Below, piece after piece: positions 8,078 to 14,446 of a DNA stretch of 16,103 nt. The stretch is from an uncultured Collinsella sp. (GTDB lineage: Bacteria > Actinomycetota > Coriobacteriia > Coriobacteriales > Coriobacteriaceae), in contig CAKUGF010000030.1 in NCBI GenBank assembly GCA_934654585.1, forward strand, positions 1 through 16,103, read 5' to 3'. Numbering within the stretch: position 1 is the stretch's first letter; every line of letters begins with the position of its first letter. The translations under genes were made by a program, and so were the position numbers. The notes under the pieces are model-generated. The model was not told the origin of the DNA and did not search any database. It worked only from the letters and a program-made list of their open reading frames with translations.

Positions 8078-8159
8078 GACGGCAGCCCAAGTTGGGTAAG
8101 CTGGGCAGCGCCGTTGCTTAGATTAGGGGGTCAATGCCTTAATGGCGTCGACCCCTTCT
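8078..8159 (+). ncRNA. Candidate structured antisense RNA (type I antitoxin-like)
   Basis: An RNA from the promoter at 8043-8071 would start near 8078. It could form a GC-rich stem: ACGGC and GCCCA at 8079-8089 pair with TGGGC and GCCGT across 8101-8115. It would end at a second hairpin (GGGGTC at 8127-8132 with GACCCC at 8150-8155, then TTCT). The last part, from 8139, is complementary to the end of the 41-aa peptide gene, so the 3' ends overlap as in the TxpA/RatA arrangement of Bacillus. The terminator tail is weak, and there is no direct proof of transcription. Confidence 0.3.
8126..8159. terminator. Candidate bidirectional hairpin at the 3' end of the peptide gene
   Basis: GGGGTC (8127-8132) pairs with GACCCC (8150-8155), and inside it GCC (8136-8138) pairs with GGC (8144-8146), with a 3x3 internal loop. 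The tail is TTCT on the plus strand and CTAATCT on the minus strand. It overlaps the last codons of the peptide gene and could end transcripts from both sides, weakly. Confidence 0.4.
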
Positions 8160-8264
8160 GCTACGCTTCGAGCACTGCTTAAGCGCCTCGGAAAGTCCGA
8201 TAAGCGCCGTGAGGAGCGAGACCAGAGCGGTCAGGAGCTTCACGAAATCAATCAGATCGGTCAT
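8139..8264 (-). CDS. 41-residue hydrophobic peptide, possible SOS-controlled type I toxin
   Basis: On the minus strand, GGAGGTGAT, a full match to the anti-Shine-Dalgarno, lies 8 bp before ATG at 8264-8262, and the frame runs 41 codons to TAA. The peptide begins MTDLIDFVKLL, continues with a leucine/alanine-rich stretch (TALVSLLTALIGL) able to span a membrane, and ends with a strongly basic tail (KQCSKRSRRGRRH). This is the build of type I toxins and other small membrane peptides; I do not recognise a named family. Upstream are an extended -10 (8337-8329) and a LexA-like box (8355-8368). A possible antisense RNA overlaps the 3' end. An earlier ATG two codons upstream lies too close to the Shine-Dalgarno. 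Toxicity is inferred. Confidence 0.65.
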   Translation of the reverse strand: MTDLIDFVKLLTALVSLLTALIGLSEALKQCSKRSRRGRRH

Positions 8265-8328
8265 GGGCATCACCTCCCGTCGCATGGAGGGCGCTGCCCG
8301 GCACATGGAGCTGCCGTCAACAACTGCA

Positions 8329-8337
8329 ATTCTATCA
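8329..8337 (-). promoter_or_regulatory. Extended -10 promoter of the 41-aa peptide gene
   Basis: The minus strand reads TGATAGAAT (8337 to 8329), that is TG-N-TAGAAT, an extended -10. The matching -35 position (about 8352-8357) has no good hexamer, as is usual for extended -10 promoters. Initiation near 8322 gives a leader of about 58 nt containing the strong Shine-Dalgarno. Confidence 0.5.
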
Positions 8338-8354
8338 AAGTACTGCTAAAAATA

Positions 8355-8368
8355 CGAATATATGTTCG
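8355..8368. promoter_or_regulatory. LexA/DinR-like SOS box
   Basis: CGAATATATGTTCG differs at one key position from the Bacillus/actinobacterial LexA site core CGAAC-N4-GTTCG: the first half has T for C. It overlaps the expected -35 position of the promoter that drives the 41-aa peptide, where a repressor would block RNA polymerase. One mismatch leaves some chance that it is coincidental. Confidence 0.5.
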
Positions 8369-8400
8369 ATAATAACAGCGATGTGACCGGCTCAAAGCGC

Positions 8401-8469
8401 ATCCTTACGTAAGGGTGTTGGATGGCCGCGCTGGGCGCTTTCATGTCCGCACGGGCGCCTATCCTTACG
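8401..8469. promoter_or_regulatory. Palindrome and direct repeat upstream of the exonuclease gene
   Basis: CCTTACGTAAGG at 8403-8414 is a perfect 12-bp palindrome. Its left part, ATCCTTACG (8401-8409), recurs exactly 60 bp later at 8461-8469. AAAGCGC at 8394-8400 and a GCGCTTT about 35 bp downstream form a wider inverted pair around the palindrome. It may be an operator for the exonuclease gene that begins at 8523; no clear promoter hexamers were found. Confidence 0.35.
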
Positions 8470-8522
8470 GCAATGTAGCCGCCTATGTAACGAGCGGCAG
8501 TTGACGGAGAAAGGCCCTAACC

Positions 8523-9257
8523 GTGGCAGACAAAAAGACGCCGGGTATCTATGCTATCGATACGACGAACTTTGCGCGCCAGATTGTGCTCGACTTTGAG
8601 TTTGCGCCGGTGCCAAGGCAGCGCCAGCGCCGCGGACTGCGCAACGAGATTATCGAGGTCGGCGCCGTCAAGCTCGATAATCGCGGCAACGTGATGGGCG
8701 AGTTCTCGCAGTTTGTGCAGACGGAATATGCCGAAGGCGTTGCGTGTCCCGTCCGCGAGCTCACAGGGATATCGGCCGTGGATACCGCGATGGCCGATCC
8801 GCTCTACATGGTGATCAAAAGGCTCAGCGATTGGATTGGTCGCTACTCCGCCCAGGTGGTCTGTTGGAGCGGGGCGGACCGTCGACAGCTTTTGACCGAG
8901 TGCCAGGCAAAGCACATCGGCCTTTCCGCATTTCCTGCGGACTGGGCCGACTTGCAGGCGTTTTACACCTCGATCATGGACGTGGGCAGCCACGGGCGCG
9001 TGTCTTTGAGTGACGCGGCGACGTGGTTTGGCATCGAGTTCGACGAGTCGACGGGTCACGCCCACAGCGCCTTAGCCGATGCGCGTGTGACCGCTAAGCT
9101 GCTCAAGCAGATGATGGAGGGGGACTACCACGTAAGCCCGCGCGCCCAGGAAGTCCGCCAACGGTGGGGGATGGGCGAGCGACCCCAGACGCGCCTCTCC
9201 AGCAAGTGTCCCGAGCTGAGCGATCTGCTACTGAAGCTGAAGGCGGAGGGGAGGTAG
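8523..9257 (+). CDS. DnaQ-like 3'-5' exonuclease (DEDDh)
   Basis: This 244-residue protein has the three Exo motifs of DEDDh exonucleases. Exo I is VLDFEF with D24 and E26. Exo II is around WSGADRRQLL with D119. Exo III is GHAHSALADA with H181 and D186. The fold resembles the proofreading/ribonuclease T group rather than a polymerase subunit: there is no polymerase or helicase domain. It probably removes nucleotides from DNA or RNA 3' ends in the cytosol; the substrate cannot be told. GTG is the start, chosen because GGAGAAAGG lies 8 bp before it. The gene stands alone on its strand and converges on the 411-aa gene. Its neighbour upstream carries an SOS box, but 155 bp separate that box from this start, so shared control is doubtful. 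Confidence 0.88.
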   Translation: MADKKTPGIYAIDTTNFARQIVLDFEFAPVPRQRQRRGLRNEIIEVGAVKLDNRGNVMGEFSQFVQTEYAEGVACPVRELTGISAVDTAMADPLYMVIKRLSDWIGRYSAQVVCWSGADRRQLLTECQAKHIGLSAFPADWADLQAFYTSIMDVGSHGRVSLSDAATWFGIEFDESTGHAHSALADARVTAKLLKQMMEGDYHVSPRAQEVRQRWGMGERPQTRLSSKCPELSDLLLKLKAEGR

Positions 9258-9258
9258 G

Positions 9259-9277
9259 GCAGCGTCGGCTGCCTTTA
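9259..9277 (+). terminator. Short GC hairpin between convergent genes
   Basis: GGCAGC (9259-9264) pairs with GCTGCC (9269-9274) across a GTCG loop, followed by TTT. It starts right after the exonuclease stop. The stem is short and the tail weak, but it could end transcription from the exonuclease and, less well, from the opposite strand. Confidence 0.45.
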
Positions 9278-9300
9278 CAGCGCGTGCCTGTCGCGTATCG

Positions 9301-10536
9301 CTACTCTTCCTGCTGCTTGGCAGGCAGGATGTAGACGTTCTCGGCGTCCACAGCGATTTGCGTGGGGCGGTTGTAGAGGGCATCGATCTCCATTATGCTC
9401 TGCCTGAACGGCGCGACGTCGGGCGTCTTTGCCTGGTGGAGCTTCTCGATGAGTTTCTCGGATTGCTCGTCGTTGAACCTGCCGATGTCCTCTCCTGCAC
9501 CCTCAAGCGCCTCGTCTATGGGCGTGAACTCGCCGATGGGCGTCGCCGCGATGGCGCGACCGAGCATCTTGCCCGCGGAGGCGATGCCGCCCAGAAGTGC
9601 CACGTCGATAGTGTCGGCAGCGCTCGCTTCGAGTGCGTCGTAACACTCGGTGTAGAGCTCGCGGTACGCAAGCGAGTCCGCTTCGATTTTTGCGGCAGTG
9701 TCTGCGAGCTTTGCAGGTTTGAAGTTCTGGGTGAGCATGGGCTCGAGGAACAGCGAGAACACGTGGATATAGGTGGCGAGCTGGTAGTCCTTGAGATAGT
9801 CGAGAACCTGGTCGAGACGCCTTTTCACGTCGTCTCGCACCTCGATGAACCCTTTCTTTTTCAGGTCCGCTTGTGCCTGCGAACGGAAGTGTTCCATGTC
9901 CTGCCCGGAGGCCTGTTTGATGTCGAGCACCTTCATATGGGCATTGGCCATGTAAACGGCTTTGTCGTAGTTGAGGCCGTAACCGTTGAGGATGTCTGCG
10001 AGTGTCTTAAGGTTGCCGCGCATGTTGGCCTTGTCGCGCTGGCGCATATACTCGAACATTTCGTCGACGGAATCCTGGATGGAGTCGAGCTTCTGGTTAA
10101 TTTGCGCGATCGCGGCCGCCATGAACAGCGACGTCGGATCGTAGGGTACTTGCGTGACGCTCTTTGCGATGTCGCCCTCGACTACGTGGAAGCGCGCCTG
10201 CCCGAAGCCCTTGGCTACATCGCGGTAAGATCCCATGAGGCCGCTGCCGTCCTTGAACGATTGGAGTATCGACGGGTCAAGCGGATTGCCGAACTTGTCG
10301 GTCGGCTGGAGCAACATGGGCACACTCACCGTGTTGGTGACGGTGCGGAATGTCGAGGGGAGTGAGGCGAGCGCTATGCCGAGCTGGGGAATACGCTCGA
10401 GTGGGAGCTTGATGGCGCCGGAGACGTCCGCCCGCTCCTGAGTGAGCGCGAGGTGGATTTTGGTGGATGCGAGCTGTTTTGCCACGAGTTCCTCTCGGTC
10501 GCCGTCCGTCGAGGGTTTGATCTCGTTGTCTGCCAT
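9301..10536 (-). CDS. Unrecognised 411-residue, mainly helical protein
   Basis: I do not recognise a named family. The start ATG at 10536 is chosen because AAGGAGC lies 5 bp before it; an ATG 12 codons further upstream lacks a ribosome site. There is no signal peptide. Residues ~130-185 (from LFMAAAIAQINQKLDSIQDS through EMFEYMRQRDKA) look like a long amphipathic helix or coiled coil. Residues ~230-270 are again helical and charged. A short glycine/alanine-rich hydrophobic stretch (VALLGGIASAGKMLG) lies near 312-326, and an acidic helical region follows. A helical body with one hydrophobic hairpin-like stretch recalls alpha pore-forming or membrane-scaffold proteins, but this is only a shape analogy. 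It stands alone, convergent with the exonuclease, next to decayed DNA and a restriction-modification locus. A role in defence is possible but unsupported. Confidence 0.8.
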   Translation of the reverse strand: MADNEIKPSTDGDREELVAKQLASTKIHLALTQERADVSGAIKLPLERIPQLGIALASLPSTFRTVTNTVSVPMLLQPTDKFGNPLDPSILQSFKDGSGLMGSYRDVAKGFGQARFHVVEGDIAKSVTQVPYDPTSLFMAAAIAQINQKLDSIQDSVDEMFEYMRQRDKANMRGNLKTLADILNGYGLNYDKAVYMANAHMKVLDIKQASGQDMEHFRSQAQADLKKKGFIEVRDDVKRRLDQVLDYLKDYQLATYIHVFSLFLEPMLTQNFKPAKLADTAAKIEADSLAYRELYTECYDALEASAADTIDVALLGGIASAGKMLGRAIAATPIGEFTPIDEALEGAGEDIGRFNDEQSEKLIEKLHQAKTPDVAPFRQSIMEIDALYNRPTQIAVDAENVYILPAKQQEE

Positions 10537-10572
10537 AGCGTGCTCCTTGCTTACGTTAATAGTCGCGGGCAT

Positions 10573-10989
10573 TATCTCACCGTTGTGTGACCTGCCGGGA
10601 CGGGACGGATTAGCGGTAGCACGAGGCCGATTGACGGTCGAAGCGTATCGGCCTCGCCGCCTTTAACGGTGGTCGAGTGCCGGATATACCTTGGCATCAA
10701 GGCCAATTTGATAGATTGACGCATGCAGATAGGCTGCCTACCGATAGTCCCAGGAATGACCTTCGATTCAAGTCGCCAGGTTTCAAGTTGTATATCATTT
10801 GGAACATCTGAATGGCTGGCGGGCTTGGAGGGTTCACGGCTGTAGCGTGCCGTGAGCGAGTTCGGCTTTCGCTTTAACTTGGGGCCTCGCTGATTTCTCA
10901 TGCGTGACGTTTAGAATCTGATGCAAATTAAAGGCCGTATGCCCTTTTGCGGGACATATGGTTGAACGACTAGCGTCAAGAACCTGTAG
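10573..10989. other. Gene-poor stretch
   Basis: No convincing gene was found. A minus-strand open frame across 10572-10901 has no ribosome site and a composition unlike a real protein (rich in Arg, Pro, Ser). Besides the hairpin at 10622-10656 there is a small stem, TCACGGC (10834-10840) with GCCGTGA (10849-10855). The stretch looks like relic DNA beside the restriction-modification locus. Confidence 0.5.
10622..10656. other. Perfect 10-bp stem-loop in the gene-poor stretch
   Basis: CGAGGCCGAT (10622-10631) pairs exactly with ATCGGCCTCG (10647-10656) around a 15-nt loop. No T-run follows directly on either strand, though CTTT appears five bases after it on the plus strand. It may be a leftover terminator of a lost gene. 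Confidence 0.5.
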
Positions 10990-11184
10990 CAGCTTCTCAG
11001 GGCAGATGAAAAGGGGCTAAAAACTGCTTATCTCGTTCGTGATACACGATGCTATTCTGCCAGGACTAACAACTTTCTCAAGGACGTTCCGGATCGCATT
11101 CGCGATTTAAGCTATCGACTGGACCTTGCAGACCTCGAGTGGGAGAGCTTGGATGAAACCCTCGGCAAAGTTTTGGAGCGGTAG
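10990..11184 (+). pseudogene. Possible C-terminal gene remnant (about 64 codons)
   Basis: Between TAG at 10987-10989 and TAG at 11182-11184 the plus strand is open for 64 codons. It reads like real protein (QLLRADEKGLKTAYLVRD, later FLKDVPDRIRDLSYRLDLAD and LEWESLDETLGKVLER), with amphipathic helices. There is no ATG, GTG or TTG near its 5' end and no ribosome site, so it looks like the tail of a truncated gene. I do not recognise the family. It ends 22 bp before the 3' end of the convergent methyltransferase gene, so it may be a relic of an older restriction or mobile-element gene. Confidence 0.4.
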
Positions 11185-11206
11185 CCACATTGCGGACCCT
11201 TATTGC

Positions 11207-12298
11207 CTAACCTAGCTCGTCAAGCAGAGAGGGGTTTGCGTCTATATCCATGCCAAGGGCTTCTGCGACAGATTGCGCAACCGCAAAAGCCATCTTGGGA
11301 GGAACGGCGTTTCCAATTTGCCGATAGCGGGAGCATTGCGAACCATACCAAGGCATATCCCTCGGGAATGTCTGTATGGTGGCGGCTTCCTGGACCGAGA
11401 TGCGGCGAAGGCGAGGAGGAACGCTATCGGCTACTCTCCCGCCTTTCTGAAGCTCTTCGTGGTATTTCTCGACCCATTGGGTCGCTCCGGTTTCGAGCGT
11501 CTCTTGATCGACGATCGGCGTTCTGTTCCCGCCCATTGAGGCGGGAAGCGTCGGCGCGGGCTTGTCCATGTCCATTGGGCGGCCTTGGCCGTTGAACAGC
11601 ATGCCTGCAAACGGCGACGGACGGAGCACGGGGCTTTTTGCCGTAGTTACCTTCGCCTTGCAAGTCTGATCATTGCCCGGCTCGCCGAGAGGGGGCAGCC
11701 CGCGCAGGGCGTCGGCCACACCCACCCATTCCTTGACTGTCGGCTGCGGGTAGTTGTACTCGATGCAGGGGTCCTTGATCCCGACGAGGAACATACGCTC
11801 TCTGGTCTGCGGGACGCCGTAATTGGCGCTGTTCAGCACCTCAAGGTTGGTTTTGTAGCCAATCTCCTCCGCCTTCTTGCGGATGTCGGCGATAGTTCCA
11901 GCCCAGCGCTTGTTCTTGGCGAGTGCCTTGACGTTCTCCATCACGAACGCTTGGGGCTGGACCCTCTCGACCATGCCGAGGAAGTCGAAGACGTGACGCG
12001 AGCGGGGGTCGTTCGGGTCCATCTTCCCCGCGACCGAGAAGCCCTGACAGGGCGGTCCTCCAATGACTAGCTCCGCCGAACCCCTTCCGGGCAGCTCCTC
12101 AACCTCCCTGATATCCCCCGTGACTATCCTGTGGCTCAGTGTCTTGCCGGTCTTCTTCGAGATCGCGTCCATCGCGGCAGCGTAGGTTTTCATGGCGTCC
12201 GGGTTGATATCGTTCGCAAATACGGGGGTGAACCCGGCGGCGATGAAGCCGAGGTCGAGACCGCCCGCTCCCGAATAAAGGCTGACGAAACGCTTCAT
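11207..12298 (-). CDS. DNA (cytosine-5) methyltransferase of a restriction-modification locus
   Basis: This 363-residue protein has the ordered motifs of C5 methyltransferases. Motif I is FVSLYSGAGGLDLGF (4-18), binding S-adenosylmethionine. Motif IV is GGPPCQGFSVAG with catalytic C84. Motif VI is ENV (121-123), motif VIII is QTRER (164-168), and motif X is GNAVPP (329-334). The stretch between VIII and IX (~185-300) is the target-recognition region. GGAGG lies 9 bp before ATG at 12298. It is divergent from an XRE regulator and a large protein of unknown or restriction-like type, the classic layout of a type II system with a controller protein. It methylates cytosine in a short DNA site, protecting the host; the site cannot be read from sequence alone, though GAGCTC is a candidate (see findings). 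Confidence 0.95.
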   Translation of the reverse strand: MKRFVSLYSGAGGLDLGFIAAGFTPVFANDINPDAMKTYAAAMDAISKKTGKTLSHRIVTGDIREVEELPGRGSAELVIGGPPCQGFSVAGKMDPNDPRSRHVFDFLGMVERVQPQAFVMENVKALAKNKRWAGTIADIRKKAEEIGYKTNLEVLNSANYGVPQTRERMFLVGIKDPCIEYNYPQPTVKEWVGVADALRGLPPLGEPGNDQTCKAKVTTAKSPVLRPSPFAGMLFNGQGRPMDMDKPAPTLPASMGGNRTPIVDQETLETGATQWVEKYHEELQKGGRVADSVPPRLRRISVQEAATIQTFPRDMPWYGSQCSRYRQIGNAVPPKMAFAVAQSVAEALGMDIDANPSLLDELG

Positions 12299-12321
12299 TA
12301 AAGCAATCCTCCTGAATAGTA

Positions 12322-12348
12322 GAGCTCATTCCAATATGGAATGAGCTC
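12322..12348. promoter_or_regulatory. Inverted repeat operator between methyltransferase and regulator genes
   Basis: GAGCTCATTCC (12322-12332) and GGAATGAGCTC (12338-12348) form a perfect 11-bp inverted repeat with a 5-bp centre. It sits between the divergent methyltransferase and XRE genes, covering the -22 to -48 zone of the rightward promoter and the start of the leftward transcript. It is the obvious binding site for the XRE regulator. Each arm contains GAGCTC. Confidence 0.75.
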
Positions 12349-12353
12349 ATGGG

Positions 12354-12363
12354 ATGATATCAT
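12354..12363. promoter_or_regulatory. Palindromic extended -10 serving both directions
   Basis: ATGATATCAT is a perfect 10-bp palindrome, so both strands read TG-A-TATCAT, an extended -10 with 5 of 6 consensus bases. Rightward initiation would be near 12370, 29 bp before the XRE start; leftward initiation near 12347, 49 bp before the methyltransferase start. No strong -35 hexamer was found on either side. Confidence 0.5.
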
Positions 12364-12398
12364 ATACAAGCATGGGTTGCTGCCGGAAGGGGGCGTTT

Positions 12399-12662
12399 AT
12401 GGAAGACTTCAATCTTTCTCTCGGGAGACTTATCGCTAAATGGCGGAGGCACTCCGGGATGTCACAGGCGGCACTCGCTGAGGCAACGGGATGCCAGCAA
12501 GCGTCGATTTCGAAACTGGAAAGCGGCTCCAAGCGCATAACTGTCTCTGAGCTTTCTCAAGTGCTTTGTGCCTGCGGATTAACCTTTAATGCGGTAAGCG
12601 ACGATCTTGATGGCCTTATTGCTTATGAGCCTCAACCTTTATGGGAGCGTGTAAATGAGTAG
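12399..12662 (+). CDS. XRE-family helix-turn-helix regulator (controller-like)
   Basis: This 87-residue protein has an XRE/Cro-type helix-turn-helix at residues ~20-45 (GMSQAALAEATGCQQASISK, then LESGSKRITVSEL) in an otherwise bare domain, as in C proteins and HipB/HigA-type regulators. ATG at 12399 is preferred because AAGGGGG lies 5 bp before it; longer starts at 12354 or 12372 fit the promoter poorly. It overlaps the next gene by 8 bp (ATGAGTAG), so the two are translationally coupled. It likely binds the inverted repeat at 12322-12348 and sets the timing of methyltransferase and partner expression. A HipB-like role with a kinase partner is unlikely because the partner shows no kinase motifs. 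Confidence 0.88.
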   Translation: MEDFNLSLGRLIAKWRRHSGMSQAALAEATGCQQASISKLESGSKRITVSELSQVLCACGLTFNAVSDDLDGLIAYEPQPLWERVNE

Positions 12663-14304
12663 CAGGGCAAACATTTCTGAAATATGCGAAGCGCTTCTGG
12701 CGGCGTCCCTGCCTATAGATCCGAACTCGATGGAAAGCGCCGCGATTCAGGTCGCGGACTATTACGAGAACGGCCCTGAGGAATCCAGGATTCCCGTCGA
12801 AGAGATCTCCGATCGCTTCAGCGAGATGTGGAGCTTTTGGCTTGAGAACTACGATAGTCCCTCAAAGGAATTGAAGGACGTCATTAGCGCCGCGGTTGGC
12901 GTCGACCATGAAATGGAAGAGCTCGCGAACGGCTACTTCAAGCTCGAAGAAAAACTCGAGGAGAAGCAGTTCATGGCAAGGAGCCATGCGATCGCTTTGA
13001 TTGGCTGTGCTCCGCTCATTCGTACCCTTGTCGTGGAGCAACACCTCGGTCTCGATAGGATTAGAGGCATTCTTAACGTTCCTGCCGCAACTTTCGACGC
13101 TATCAATGCTGTAATCAGTTCTATCGGTATTGACCCGCCCTTCGGCTCTGAGAGGATCGCCGGAATACATGAAGCTGACGTTTCAGACGTCGCCGCCCTG
13201 TTTGGTGATATCGAACCTGACGTCGCTGGAGAAACTTTCCGAGGCCTTCTCGGATCGTTCTCGAGATGCGATACGCTTGCCGACGATGTTATCGACTTGG
13301 GCCTCATTCCTTTTGAGCCGTACCAGTTTATGCTCTACTTTGAGTTGCTTACGCTTGAGATGGTTGACAGATTCCCCGGCAGGGCGATTTACGAATGCAC
13401 ACCCCGTTCGAGCAACGTAAAGGCGCTTTGGAACTCCATGTATCATCCCACTCAGGAGAATCCATACCTCAACAACGCCAAGTCCGTCTATTCACTTGAC
13501 GAAGCATGGGCCGAAACGAAACTCTCCCGGCAGACTGGGAACGGCTCGATTCTGCTTGCCGATGTCTTTAGCATCCTGGCAGAGTTGCCCTACACGACGA
13601 GAAGACGCGTTGCTCACATTATTCGTTGTTATTTGATTCTCATTGCCGATTCTCGTCAAACGAAGACGCCTTTGGAGCCGATTGGCGTCGATTCCATCAA
13701 GGCTTTTGTCAAGTGCGTGGGGATTTCAAACAGTTTAACCAAGGGCGTTCTCGATCAGAGGCTGGTAGACTTCCTTACCCGCTGCATTCATCCGGAAGAG
13801 GGCTGGTTCGCAAGGGGCCTCGGCTCTTCCGTGAACGAGACGAACGCTTCGGGGCGCAAATATGGCGATGTTGAATATTTGGATCTTTCAAATCGTGCAC
13901 ATATCGAGGCCTATGAGGCACACGGTGGCGGTCTGCGGGATGAGTACATTCAGGCGCACATTAACTCCCTGCATGAAACTGTGCGCTACCACGAGCACGA
14001 GGCGAAGTTGCGCAACGAACCCTACGACATGACCGTTAGAGTCACGTACGTTGCCCATGACGTTTCGAGACTGATTGACTTTCATGATGGATGCACGAAG
14101 GAAATCGAGGGCATTCCGTTCGAGTTTCGCTTTATGACGTACGTCGACTTGCTCAACGCTGCCGGCGGCATCGATGCCGTAATCGGAAATCTGACGGATT
14201 TTAATGAGTTGATTCATCAGAGGATCTCGAGGCTTCCCGATGCGTATACGTTGAAGCGGCGCTATCAGGAGATTACTGGATTGGGATTATCCGAAAAGAA
14301 TTAG
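12655..14304 (+). CDS. Probable type II restriction endonuclease, tentatively SacI-like
   Basis: This 549-residue soluble protein has no signal or membrane segment. The N-terminal ~250 residues are helical and acidic. A region starting ALWNSMYHPTQENPYLNNAK (near 264) carries SVYSLDEAWAE. The C-terminal third has a GDVEYLDLSNRAHIEAYEAH segment (404-423) followed by GGG. As I recall, the WNSMY...NPYLNNAKSV...LDEAW and AYEAHGG blocks resemble proteins annotated as SacI-family restriction endonucleases; I could not verify this. D405/D410 and E418/E421 could be the acidic metal ligands of a nuclease core, but a clear (D/E)xK lysine is not seen. Strong support is context: coupled to an XRE controller and divergent from a C5 methyltransferase. 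If it is not a nuclease it would be an unknown partner in a methyltransferase-linked defence system. Confidence 0.6.
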   Translation: MSSRANISEICEALLAASLPIDPNSMESAAIQVADYYENGPEESRIPVEEISDRFSEMWSFWLENYDSPSKELKDVISAAVGVDHEMEELANGYFKLEEKLEEKQFMARSHAIALIGCAPLIRTLVVEQHLGLDRIRGILNVPAATFDAINAVISSIGIDPPFGSERIAGIHEADVSDVAALFGDIEPDVAGETFRGLLGSFSRCDTLADDVIDLGLIPFEPYQFMLYFELLTLEMVDRFPGRAIYECTPRSSNVKALWNSMYHPTQENPYLNNAKSVYSLDEAWAETKLSRQTGNGSILLADVFSILAELPYTTRRRVAHIIRCYLILIADSRQTKTPLEPIGVDSIKAFVKCVGISNSLTKGVLDQRLVDFLTRCIHPEEGWFARGLGSSVNETNASGRKYGDVEYLDLSNRAHIEAYEAHGGGLRDEYIQAHINSLHETVRYHEHEAKLRNEPYDMTVRVTYVAHDVSRLIDFHDGCTKEIEGIPFEFRFMTYVDLLNAAGGIDAVIGNLTDFNELIHQRISRLPDAYTLKRRYQEITGLGLSEKN

Positions 14305-14309
14305 TTGCT

Positions 14310-14352
14310 GAGGCCCGCGTTCCGAGCTGTGGCGGTTCGGAACGCGGGCCTC
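14310..14352 (+). terminator. Perfect 16-bp hairpin ending the regulator/endonuclease operon
   Basis: GAGGCCCGCGTTCCGA (14310-14325) pairs exactly with TCGGAACGCGGGCCTC (14337-14352) around an 11-nt loop, 5 bp after the preceding stop. The tail (TCTGTGCTT) is only mildly T-rich, so termination could be imperfect. Being symmetric, it could also stop transcripts coming from the small minus-strand gene at 14447-14542. Confidence 0.75.
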
Positions 14353-14446
14353 TCTGTGCTTCCATGTAGCATAAGCGCTCGGGTATCTGTGTTTATTCTG
14401 AAGTGTTGGATCCATTTGAGATGGGTATGAGGTATTCGATGGCGGG

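Noticed and set aside
8142..8372. 76-codon plus-strand frame overlapping the 41-aa peptide gene
   Set aside because: No Shine-Dalgarno and protein-unlike sequence; the minus-strand peptide has a perfect ribosome site, promoter and coherent hydropathy.
8523..9257. DNA polymerase III epsilon subunit
   Set aside because: Exo motifs are present, but spacing and lack of polymerase-binding tail or replication neighbours favour a stand-alone DEDDh exonuclease.
10572..10901. 109-codon minus-strand protein
   Set aside because: No ribosome site, biased Arg/Pro/Ser composition, no recognisable domain, and it covers hairpins in a gene-poor zone.
12399..14304. HipBA-like toxin-antitoxin pair
   Set aside because: The XRE protein would fit HipB, but the 549-aa partner has no HipA kinase motifs, and the divergent C5 methyltransferase points to restriction-modification.
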